This document shows positions 23,509-35,500 of a DNA stretch of 64,000 nt, in pieces (the stretch's first letter is position 1; each line of letters opens with the position of its first letter). Source of the DNA: Pelodera strongyloides (taxonomy: Eukaryota; Nematoda; Chromadorea; Rhabditida; Rhabditidae); contig JAANDG010000717.1 in NCBI GenBank assembly GCA_036852015.1, positions 1 through 64,000 of the forward strand, in the 5' to 3' direction. The notes beneath the pieces were generated by a model, which worked only from the letters and a program-made list of their open reading frames with translations, did no database searches and had not been told where the DNA came from. Both the position numbers and the translations under genes were made by a program.

Positions 23509-26500
23509 TCACAATTGTCCTACAGTAACCAGCGGAACTTCGGAGGGAATCAGGTTCTTCGGGCGCGCGATTTGAATTTCCCGTATGGTGGCCTGAGCCA
23601 TAGCACCAAGGAGCACTTCAGGGCAGGAAACGAACGCAACGTTTGAATTACCATGAGATGCACACAGAGATGTGACCTAAACAGGGCAATTGGAGCAATT
23701 AGTTTAGAGTCTGCGGCACTGTACACCTACACTATGCATACCACCATACAACTCGAAACGATAATATACATATTATTCAAACAAGAACCCTAGAAATATT
23801 CAAAGCAATGACCATAATCGAAACGCAAAAGAATGGGAACACATTTGCTACGGCACACTTTTGGGGTCCTGACGAATAACTTCCAAGCTTCGACTGGAAT
23901 ACATCGCGGTTTTCACACAGAAAGATTCATCAACACTCCGCCGTCATACTGTACACCGCATGACGTATGTTTTGTTTACATGTGGCAGTTCGTCCAATCA
24001 CCGTCACACTACAATAGAAACTAGAAAGCTGCGCTCCTATTTTTTTTGCAGAAAATTAAATTTTGTAACTAACCTGCTCTTTCAATTTGTTATCCAAAGT
24101 CACCCAAATAGTGTAGACATTTGCGGGATTTGCACGAAGACATTCATTTAACATGGGCAGGTCGGTCTCCGAATCTCCACATACAAGGATATTGCCCTCC
24201 TGAAAATGTGGAGGAGTTAATGAGTTTTCCTCAATTTACTTACACAGCATGTCCGGAATTTCACAAATATTACTGTGAAAACCGCATTTCTCAAAGCCTA
24301 GAACTCGCAGAGTTATTCCACGGCAAACAGTTCGGCCAGGTACCGTAGTCAGAAAGGTTAAAATCCTTTTGTATGGTTTATAACCGTCCGTTAGCATCCT
24401 TTCTCTAAACATTCCTACGATTATAACTAAGCGTTTCCAGTACTGTAGTGCCTAAAAGAGCAAAAATTTATTCTGACTACGGTACCTGGCCGAACAGTTT
24501 GCCGGGACTGCGAGTTCTAGGAGTAAAGTAATGCGGTTTTCACAGTAACATTTCTGAAATTCCGGGCATTCTGTGCAAGTAAATTGAGGAAGTCGTTTTT
24601 CTCATGGGTCTCTCCCTTTAATTTGTGCCCCGAGGCCGTTTTCACCAACATTTACTTCTGTCAAAAAGGGTACTTCAGTCAAAAGCGCGCGGTACTTCTG
24701 CTTTCACCAACATTTACTTCTGTCAAAAAGGTACTTAGATTAAAGGGACAGGCCCATCAAAGTAAACCTATATTTACGAAACGTTCATAATGTATATAAA
24801 GCATTTTTATTACAATATATACAAACCCAATTTCACCTACTTTCGCCCTCGAGGACTTTTTCCGATGTGCTCATCATCATATGTATACCATAAAGCTGCA
24901 GACTTCCAAGGTGTATATGCAAATCTAGCTCGCATTTTAATTTCTTGATAAATTTGCGTAGACAGCTTCGATCTCTGCAGTTTTACGGTATACATATGAT
25001 GATGAGCACATCGGAAAAAGTCCTCGAGGGCGAAAGTAGGTGAAATTGGGTTTGTATATATTGTAATAAAAATGCTCTATACACATTATGAATACGTCGT
25101 AAATATAGGTTTACTTTGATGGGCCTGTCCCTTTAAGTACCTTTTTGACAGAAGTACGCTTTTAACACGGGAGGCGTACTTCCACCAAAAAGGTGAAAGT
25201 AAGCCTGTACTTCAGTTTTTTCTCCTTTATGAAGGCTAATTAACTTAATTTGTTTAATTATTGTATGGTTTTTATGGTAAATGAGTTTTGTAAACATTAA
25301 TTGACAATGATTTCAGTTTTTGGATCACATTTCACATATTAAATGAAGTGATTACACGCTTGATTATTTATATATTTCTTGTTTACATGGTAAACAACTT
25401 TTAGCAATTACTTAGATGTGTATCATATTCGTTTTAAAACACTAGTCTAACTGTTATCCAACGTTTTCCTTCAAAAAAAGTAAATGTTGGTGAAATCCAT
25501 CAAAAAGCGGAAAGACATTCAATAAAATACCGTTTTATGGTTTATATCCGTCCCTTACATTCTTTCTCTATATAATAATTGTTAATCGAATGAAGAACGT
25601 TACTACCATTATAACAACGCGTTTCCAATACTGTAATGCCACAAAAGTGCAAAAATTGTGTCAGACTACGGTGCCTGGCCGAACTGTTTAGCGTAGAATA
25701 TATCTGCGAATTCTAGATGCAAAGAGATGCGGTTTTCGTATAATATTTCTGAGATTCGGGACATTCTGTGCAAGTAAATTGAGGAAAACTTTTTTCTCGT
25801 GGGTCCTTTAACCTAAGTACCTTTTTGATGGTCAAAAATTTATGACAGAAGTAAATGTTGGTTAAAACGGCCTCGGTCAGATCTTTGTTACTGCTTAAAA
25901 TTCAACAAAAAAGGTCCTCCGATAATCCGATAAGTTTGGAGTTATTTTCCTTACAATTAGCTACTACTAATCGATTGGGCGCCTATCCTTTCATACATAA
26001 TATTCCTATCCAACTACTGTACTTTATAAACTGTCAATAAAGCCAGATGCAAACCAAAGATAAACAAATCAAAGCGCAAAAAAACTCTGTTGAAAATAGG
26101 CTGGTTTGCTCACGCTCGGCTCGAGCTTACTTCTAGTGAAAGTGAACATCTCATGTGTATATATTTAAGCTTAAAGTAAATATCAGGGTGCTTTTATAAA
26201 TAAACGGCAACACAAACTACAGTAATCTGTACACCAATTGACTGTTCAACGAAGAGCATACTGTAGCCTTAGCTTGTGTCAAACGAGTATCAGACAATGT
26301 ATGGTGAGGAAACAATATTGACTGTATTTCCAACATCTTACAATCAACGTCTTACAATTAATATATTTTTTTTATTAGTATAATAAAGGTTGCATGAAAT
26401 AGGAAACTCGAATCGGAAAAAAAGATGGCTGTCGGATAATTAATTGTGAGCTTTGTTGCGTCTCGCTAGAAAGCTTGCAAATCAAACGTATAAAATGACG

Positions 26501-29500
26501 TGAGTTGAGAGGTCACGGCGCCGGTACGAGAGTTTGGGAAAACTGCGATGTATACGGTATAATTGTCTTGCATTTTAGACAAACACAGTTAAAGGGAATA
26601 TGTATGCCCTTTTTGAAGTTAAAGCGAAATGCTAGCCCCTTTGGAAAATTTGCATATGATAAGCAAATCCTATGTATCCTACGCTAATTTTGCGCGATCG
26701 TCCACGGCAATCGCGCAAAATTAGCATAGGATACATAGGATTTGCTTATCATATGCAAATTTTCCAAAGAGGCTGGCATTCCGCTTTAAGTTGTATTAAT
26801 AGAATGTGTGTTCCTCATTAAGGAAACAACAACAAAAATTGTCAAAAGTTTCCGATTTAAAAGAAAATGATTTTCAAAGTTCACCTTTTCCATAGTAAAC
26901 GCGTTTACTGACACCCTGGCTTACACGGCAGTTCTGATGGAGCAAAAATTTAGCATATGTGTGCATACATCGGCATATAGCATGCAACAGCGACATATTT
27001 GCATGCAAATCAGAATATTCGAATTTAGATATTCAGTCGCCTCCTTAAATTCATGTCTGGTGTGGAAACTCTAGTTTCGCAGTTGTTTTGTTCATTTTGA
27101 GTGCCTACAGATTCCCTTTAAAAAGAAACTAGTGCAATTTATCAAGTTCCCAGCCACCAACCAAAACAAGTTCGCATGAGAAGAGACATTTTGAATAACA
27201 TACCTAATTAGATATAAGAAAAACTGTTCTTAAACATCTGTGGTTTTACCGGTTCGTTTACTTGCAGGTCGAGGAGTCAGAGAGAAAGGAGAGAGGGACA
27301 GAGAGACGAAGACAAAAAAGGAGAGAGACGGACAGAAAAAGAGAGAGAGAGATAGAGAGAGAGGAAGAAAATACAGAAAGAGGGGTAGACAGTGAGAGAG
27401 AGAGAACATACAACGAGATATGTAAGGTTAGTCTTATTAGTTGTGAGTCTCAGTTATTGTATGCTAATGTATGCCTCAGTTATTGTATGCTAATTAGCAG
27501 CCCCCGCTTCATTTCTCGTATACATACCAACATACCGAGACCTTTAAGTCACTTGTAGTTAGGTTATAAGTTTGTCTAACAAAGAACCTCATTAAAGGAA
27601 CGCATTCACGATAAATTCGTCATTTTACTTCGAATATAATTGAATATAGGAAAGATTTGAGAAAAATACCAAAACCAATTTATTGGAAATCTCACCCAGG
27701 GAGTAAACTACTGGAGAAGCGGAGTTACCAGTCTACCGTAGGATTGTGAAACATATCGGGATACCTGCACACGCACGTATTATATGCAAAAATGTTATAT
27801 GCAGATATTTTCCGAAATAATTTACATACTCTTGACTGGGAACTTGTTGTCCCCATACGTTTCGTAATCCCGCGGTAGTCTAGTAACTCCGCTTATCTAG
27901 TACTTCACTCCCTGGTTTAGATTTCAAATAATTTGATTTTGGTAAAGTATTTTTCTCAATTCTTTCCTATATTCAATCATACACAAAGTAAAATGACGAA
28001 TTTGAAGTGACTGCGTTCCTTTATGGTACAGGATGGTCAGTGCTCAGATCTGTCTGTGATGACGTCACGGAACCATAGATTAAGATCTAATCTCGTCATG
28101 ATTTCACGTAGAAAAGTGATGTGATGCTGTCTTTCAAACATCAAACAATAAATCTTCGACTGCAAAGACTGCACATCCGTCCGCCTCCTATATTCAGTGA
28201 TTCGAACCAAAAGTCTCAGCATTTGAACTATTAATTTAAACTCGTTGATTAGAAGTGCTAGTTGCAGCTAGTTGAGCGTTCCGAGATATTTTTCAACACA
28301 TAACAGTTCGTCATAGTCTGGTGTCTGGGCGCTGCCCCCCACCCCTCACTCGTAAAGATTATATTGTAACCGGATGCATACAGTAACCAAGGACTCTGAT
28401 CATACATCGTGTTTTGTTGTATGAACCGCCGATAGTCTGAGCTTCAAGACTTCAAGGGACACAAATATGATAGGCATTGCTAGTTTATCTAGTAAAGAAA
28501 TGCAAATAGTATTTCCACAAAAGTGAAAATAAAAGTTTATATTCGAAATAAATATTAAGCACTCACTTTGAGATCGCATTTCATCGACTCGCACAGAATG
28601 CGAATCCCGTCGCCTTTATTGAATGTCTTTCCGTCTAATTTGGCCTAAAATAATCAATAACACATTTTGGTTTTGGTTTGGGATCTGCAATAGTCAATAG
28701 TAACGTTTTAAGAGACCCTCCAAGCCGGAAGTTATGGAGTAATTTGTCATCTGGAACTCGTCGTCCACTCTGTTCAGGACCCTTGTGGAACGAGTCAGTA
28801 GCTCTCAGATTTACTGCGAAAACATAATATGCAAATTTGGGTGAATTATTAGCAAAAGAAGATCCACAACTAGATAGCGTAGTCAGCACCCAAAAATAGC
28901 CAAAAACGGGTTTCTGGGTTGAACGGGTCGCATTTTCAAGCTCAAACTGCGGTTCATTTCTGAGCATCTTCTTTTGCGAATAACTTCCCCATTATGCAAA
29001 TCTGTTTTGAGTAATCCGAGAGTTTACATGTTTGACGGATCCGAGAGTTTTCTCACAGATAATTTGGGGAAAACTTTTTTTATGTGAGCCTGGGGCCTCA
29101 GCCTTTAACAAAGGGGTACTTTCCAATTTCCAACCTTCAAATAAACTTTTATATCCAGATCGGTTCCTTTGACAAGAAGGGTTTCTCCATTGGGATCCAC
29201 TGAAGAGACGATGTCATTTATCTGAAATAAACCTGATTTTTGGAAAAAGTAAATAAAATTTTAAGGACGCACTTCGCATTTTGGAAGCAAGGATCACACC
29301 AAAACACAAAAGAATGTGGGTGGGCACTCCCTTCCCGGGATCAAAATGTTCCCCGGAAAACCATAAAGTTTCCAACCCGCTCATTTGCCGCTCGTTTCAC
29401 CGTTACGGTATTATTTTATGGTCAGCAAATGAAAGTCGTATAATAGAAAGACTGCTATAAAATTTTCAAAGGTATCATGGAAGAAACATTCGAGGGTTTC

Positions 29501-32500
29501 AAATCAAACTGTTGAAATGAAAGGGAATTGAATGAGCCCCAATGATACAGATTTTATTTCTTTAAAAAATGGGGTGTGAGTGCTAAGTATAAGTCATTGG
29601 GATAAATCTCACATCCAGCGCACCATCGGCTCACACCCAGCGCCGGCTCACATCCGGCTCAACATCTGCTCACACCCAGCGCACAATCAGCTCATCAATT
29701 TTGTGTCGAGGACAACAAACATCAAATACTTTGCCAGTAAGTAGCGACCCCCTCAAACGTCTCTCGCGCATGCTTGTGATAAAACAATCGACACAAATTT
29801 CATGAGCCGATTGTGCTCGGGGTGTGAGCCGATGATGCGCTGGGTGTGCGCCGATGGTGCGCTGGGTGTGAGATGGAGCGCTGGGAGTGAGCCGTAGGTG
29901 CGTAGAGATGACTCCGAAAATGTACTAGTTTGAATGTAAACTTCGATGAAACAACTATGTGTGTACCTCAACAAACAACCGATCGGACAATTGATCGCTA
30001 ATTGACTTGTATATGTCCTGATGTGCAATTGTGAGGTGTCCGTAATGCTTCTGAAGGCCCGATCCGACCCAAGTGAAGGGACGGAAATCGATTTGTTCGA
30101 GCAGAGAACGGATCCTTTCGAACACCTGAATACAGAAAATAGAATAAGCTTACATGGACACATCTCGGACAATAATACTGATTGTGCCTAGAAACAAAGT
30201 ACGAGTACGGGAGCCCCAACGTGGACTCATTGCTCATTTTTCGGTGTCACATTTTTGGTGTTGCGATGAAGAAATTGTTAAGAATTGCATGTAACTTTAA
30301 AGAAACTGCTATACGGGATTGGATGATGCAATAACTGAAGTGAGTAATTAATTCACCTCATCTAACAGTGCTAAATCAGTCTCAGGCACAGAAGTGTCTT
30401 TGAATTTGATGGCTGGATCGATAAACCACTCTCGTCCCGCAGACGCACCATAGTAATAGTATCTGGAATAAGAAAGTGTTTATTTTACTATGTTTATTTT
30501 ACTCATTCACTTTTAGTACTTGTTTTGTGCTACTTTTTGAAAAAGGGATAAATGTCATGGCATTTTAGAGGCATAGAAACATAAAAATTAAAATATCTCA
30601 CCCGGCATTTTAGAGGGATAGAAACATAAAAATTAAAGGATCTCACCCTTCAGGAATGGTGCTCACATCAAGAACACCAATATGGAATAATGGTGCCGTG
30701 GTGACAATTGCGCACGTCTGAGCACAACGACGGGCGAATTGAGCCTGCAGTGGAGAATTAGTTATGGAAATGAGTTATCTATTTATCTATTTAGAAGCAA
30801 TTCATTACGCATAATTTCTCTATTTAAATAATATGTTCTAAAAACCAAGATAAATCCCGTCGTTTTAAAATTTAGAAATTTATTTAGAAAATCCTATTGT
30901 GTTCGTTATTGTCACTGAAGCATGAAGATTGAACAAATTATCAAATTTTACTAAACAACCCTCAAGTTGCAATGATTTTTTTCCGAAGACCTTTCTCTTT
31001 CCATTTAATTCACTTACTTGAATAACTCCAGAATATGCAGGTTGGATGGATGCTGGATATGAACAGGAATAACTTTTCAGCGTACCATCACTGAAAATAT
31101 AAAGCTTGGATCTTGCCTAGCACCGGCAATAATAATAATAGGTATCGACTGGAAGGGTCTTAGCAGTAAAAACGCATGATTTATAAATCACAACATAAAG
31201 GAGAATCCTACAATTTCATACTGAGCCTACCGATCCGTGAAGAAGTAATGAAAATGATCAGCGTCGTAAAGTAGATCGACTGCTTTTATAACCTCTTCCT
31301 TGAAGGCTTCTTGTGATATCGGATGATAGACAACCAGCGTCTGAAAAGGATTATATAAGAAATTTGTCACATTATTATGTGGCTCAAAACGCTCAGAGAT
31401 CTATGTCCCAGTTATGTGCATACATGGGCACGGGACATTCTGCGGTGCCCCAGCGCAATTCTCTAACATCGTTTCCAGAGCAAAGTTTAATGAGTTGCAA
31501 TAAGAAAATACTCAGAAATTACATGCTCAACTCTTTATTTTTCCCTAAATCCAAGATTGAAGTGTGTAAATTTAGGGTAAATTTAAGTGTTTCGTGTTTT
31601 CTTTATTTCGTTGCAATAAACAAAGTAAGCTTCAATAATTACTAGTAAGAAGATTGTCATTCAACCAACTAATTAACACCTGCGATACCGCCTATTTGTC
31701 TCATTTTCCTATAATTTAATACACAGACAAAACATCAGGTGCGTAAATTCACTGTCAATAATATACAAACGTTCGCAGGTTCGCAGAAAGCTAAAAACTG
31801 TGACGTGAAGAGTTACGACGATCATTTATATTGTCGTAGTACTTACTTTAACTAGCCTAGTACTTTGTATTTTGTTTACTAGAGGGTTATTTATGCTCGT
31901 CAGCCTTATACTCTCTGATGACTATATTCTACTACATACTAAGTGCCCCCGTCTTCAATGTTACTGATTACCATAGCAACGTCTTTTCCAAATAAAATTT
32001 GGCAACGCACGCAACGCCCCAAATTGATAATTTGGACAACTCGACGTTACATATTTTGATTTTTAATTGAGTGTGTGTTTATAAACTAATTGTACAGAAA
32101 TTACGATCGTTTGTCTGTTTACTCATTTTCGTTCTAAGAAAGCGTGACTAGACTCGACTCGTGTAATGTAATTGTAGAAATACCTAACGATTTTTGCAAT
32201 TATTACTTTGAACAAATTTCTGTTTGTTATTACTTATTGATCATTATTAATCTAACAATAAAAATATCGAAGTCATAGAACTGGAACGCTCGGATTTTCA
32301 TATTCTTTGAATTCATAGACTGATAAAACTTTTAGGTTTTAGTTTGAAAATGGGCCTTCTTGATATGATAAAAAGTTTCAAATCAAAATCTGGAAAGGAA
32401 ATTCGGATACTTTTACTGGGACTCGATAATGCCGGGAAAACGACGTTACTCAAGAAATTGGCTACCGAGGACATTAATCAGGTGGGTAATTGGAAATTAT

Positions 32501-35500
32501 ACTTTAAACGAATAGATATTAAAACAGAGGGTCAGGCTCGTCAAGCTAATGAAGAATCAGTGCGCTGATGTGAGCTGAAAGCTTGTGTTTATTAGTTAAC
32601 CGAATATACGTAAACCACAGCGTGTAACCATCCATATTATTGTGATTTTGACAGTAGCTTAGCGCTGCATACTTATATGAAACGTGTGACACGCATTGAG
32701 GGTACTGAGACTCATTTCTACTTATTTTGAAGTTGCGAAAAGTTCAACTGCTTATACCAAGTCCTTGAAACGTGCTATGGATTTCGTTTCCGACATGACG
32801 ACAAATAAAACTTTCGACATTTGTCCTTTACATAATAAGATTTTTGCCTTCAACCTCGCTTAGGTGACCCCGACTCGAGGATTCAACGTGAAATCCGTGG
32901 TCACGAACAATGATATCCGACTGAATGTGTGGGATATTGGGGGTCAAAGGTCGATCAGACCTTATTGGAATAACTACTTTGAGAATACCGACGCACTCAT
33001 CTATGTGATAGATTCCACGGACAAGAAAAGGTGGATATTCAGAATTAAGTGTCTTTCTTGAAAGCTACATAATCTGACAATGTCTCTATGAACAGAGATC
33101 TAACTATTATCTAACGGATGTTATACTATCTAGGCTTCTAAATCTAGATTTGACTAAATCTGGCAGATGTTTTCCTAGTATATGTATAGTATATTATTAG
33201 TATAAACATCTAGATTTGATGAGACGAGTGTTGAACTGATGGAACTTCTCGATGAAGACAAGCTTTCCAAAGTTCCCGTTCTAATATTCGCCAATAAACA
33301 AGATCTGATCTCGGCCGCAAAAGCAAGTGAAATATCAACAATGCTCAAATTGACTGAGATAAGGGACAGGTAAGAGATTTATGATTAGTTTTATGGAATG
33401 GTTTTCTCGTATAGATACCAGAGTTAGAAAATGTTTGTTCGTCGTTTCTGCATCTATGCTGCTGATTCATTTATGAGCAACGGTCATCAACATATACTAC
33501 CTATATCAAAATAAAAATATAGCAAAATTAAAGCGAATGTCAAGCCTGATTCACAGATATTCTATAACACGCTGTCACAAATACCGTAGTTTACAAAATG
33601 TCTCTCGCGCTCTCCTCTTTTTCTTTGCTGACTTAAAATTTTTTCTCTTGCGCCCTCCCCTTTTTCTTTGCTGACTAACAGCCTCGTAAATTGAAACGTC
33701 CCGAATAGGCTGATTTTGTCCGAATGACCAGAATCCCATACTGAAGGAGTTTTTGGAGGGGTTTGAAATTGTTTTTCTTCTTATATGAAAGTTTTTGTTT
33801 ATTTTCATTTTCATTTTCCTTACCTTCAAAACATAAGCTTTTTTTTTAGCCCAACATGAAAAACCGGCTTGACATTCCCTTTAAAAGAAAAACGAAAAGG
33901 AACAGGAATAAAAATAAAAATAAAGTTGTTTTCATTCAGAAACTGGCAAATCCAAGCGTGTTCCGCCATCACTGGTGAAGGAATTACAGACGGAATTAAT
34001 TGGGTTGCCGAGACAATTAATCAGAAGAAATGATAATTAGGAAAGTCTTTACCGTACACTCTAGCCATAAACTCTAAGAGTTTCAATAGCACTTGCATTT
34101 TTCCCAGCTCTCATCTCATCCATATCATTTGAGCACATAACCAAACGTCATGGAGTAAATAAATAGTTTCAACCTTGGAAAATAACAACAGCAAAGCGGA
34201 GTCATGCAATGTGCATTACAATAACATATAGCTAGCGAATGTGCTTACTGTAATGAGTGCTGCCAACCATAGCCTGCAACATAATTTCCCTAGCAATTAG
34301 CCTCCAAAAAGAGATATGTTTCTTCTGCAATATAATATGCACGTCATGTTGGTGATGGGATAGATCTGTTTTCTTAGCTGAATGCTTCTTATCTGCGTAG
34401 AAAAATATTTTTTATAATCCTTCAATTACTTGTTTTGTCGCTTCGAAATTTACATAAAATCTCATAAAAAAACTAAAACTCACATCAACGAATCGTTCCA
34501 CATTATCCACATCCTCTGACTCGACGTATTTTATAAAAGAAAGGTCTTTTTCGAATTCTTCCAATTCATTTTGAATGTCGAACCGGGCAACCTATAGGGA
34601 ATTAGTAGAACTTATACATTATCACAGCACGTCGCAGCGCATCATATAACAGCTAAAGATAAACTACGACAATGGCCTCGACTGTCAAACTTCGCAGTAC
34701 AGAGGCTGAACTAGTTCATGATCGTCAAAATTTTGCTTTTTCATATTAAACTTGTGATGATATTTATTGTCTTATGAGAATCGCCTTCTCTTTGCGATTC
34801 ACTTTACATGGCACATCGTGGAAAACATAACTGCCTTAATACTTGGCAGCAGATCATGCACATAATAGATTTCATATTATAAAGAAAGCCAATACTCGTA
34901 CACATAATCACTTACGTCGGGAGAATCCCTTTGAGCTTTGAGTACAAGAGTGTGAGTGTTGGGGAGACACGAGTTCTCCAACGAGTCCTAAACAAGTAAG
35001 ATACGCATTTATGCAACTCACTATGCTCCGCATTATTCCCGTACCGCAGCATTTTTGCGCCATATGTACGCAGCGCTAACGCGGGGTTTCATCGGCGTGA
35101 TAGAAAATAGAAGATAGCGGAGAGAGAACGAGTGAGGGAGAGGGAGAGAGAAATTGCCCACCTTTGCATTCCTGAGTGATATTCCAAAGTGGTTTCTGAT
35201 CGGTATTCCCTTCAGTGCCCTATCGACTATTTGTCTCCTCACATTTCGTGTTCTCATCATTAAAGAAAAGAAATCATCCAGAGTCTCCACCTGAATTAAT
35301 ACAAAATAGTTATTTACATATAAGTAAAACTGTTTATGTTCCTCTGTCATCGGAAGACAAGAAATAACCTGGAAACGGATGATAATCAATTTCCCACCTG
35401 TATGGGTCTAATAACTTGATGTGTCCAACTAGGGTCCAAAAACGCAGTACTCCATCTGAAATTAGAGCATTTACGACAAAAAAAGTCAAGAAGCTACCCT

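Larger units (their letters stand above)
24632..25874. mobile_element. 1.24-kb element with GAGGCCG...CACCAAC ends, host of nested MITEs
   Basis: Inverted ends at 24632-24649 (GAGGCCGTTTTCACCAAC) and 25857-25874 (one mismatch). Subterminal ACATTTACTTCTGTCAAAAAGG repeats occur several times at both sides. The interior is interrupted by the TTAA MITE at 24740-25136 and a partial MITE at 25527-25812. No coding region. It lies in the 4.4-kb synthase intron 24200-28566, whose remaining stretches (25875-26618, 26790-27260, 28025-28566) show nothing I recognise. Confidence 0.75.

Noticed and set aside
27262..27558. Arg/Glu-rich open frame
   Set aside because: Created by a GA microsatellite inside a synthase intron.
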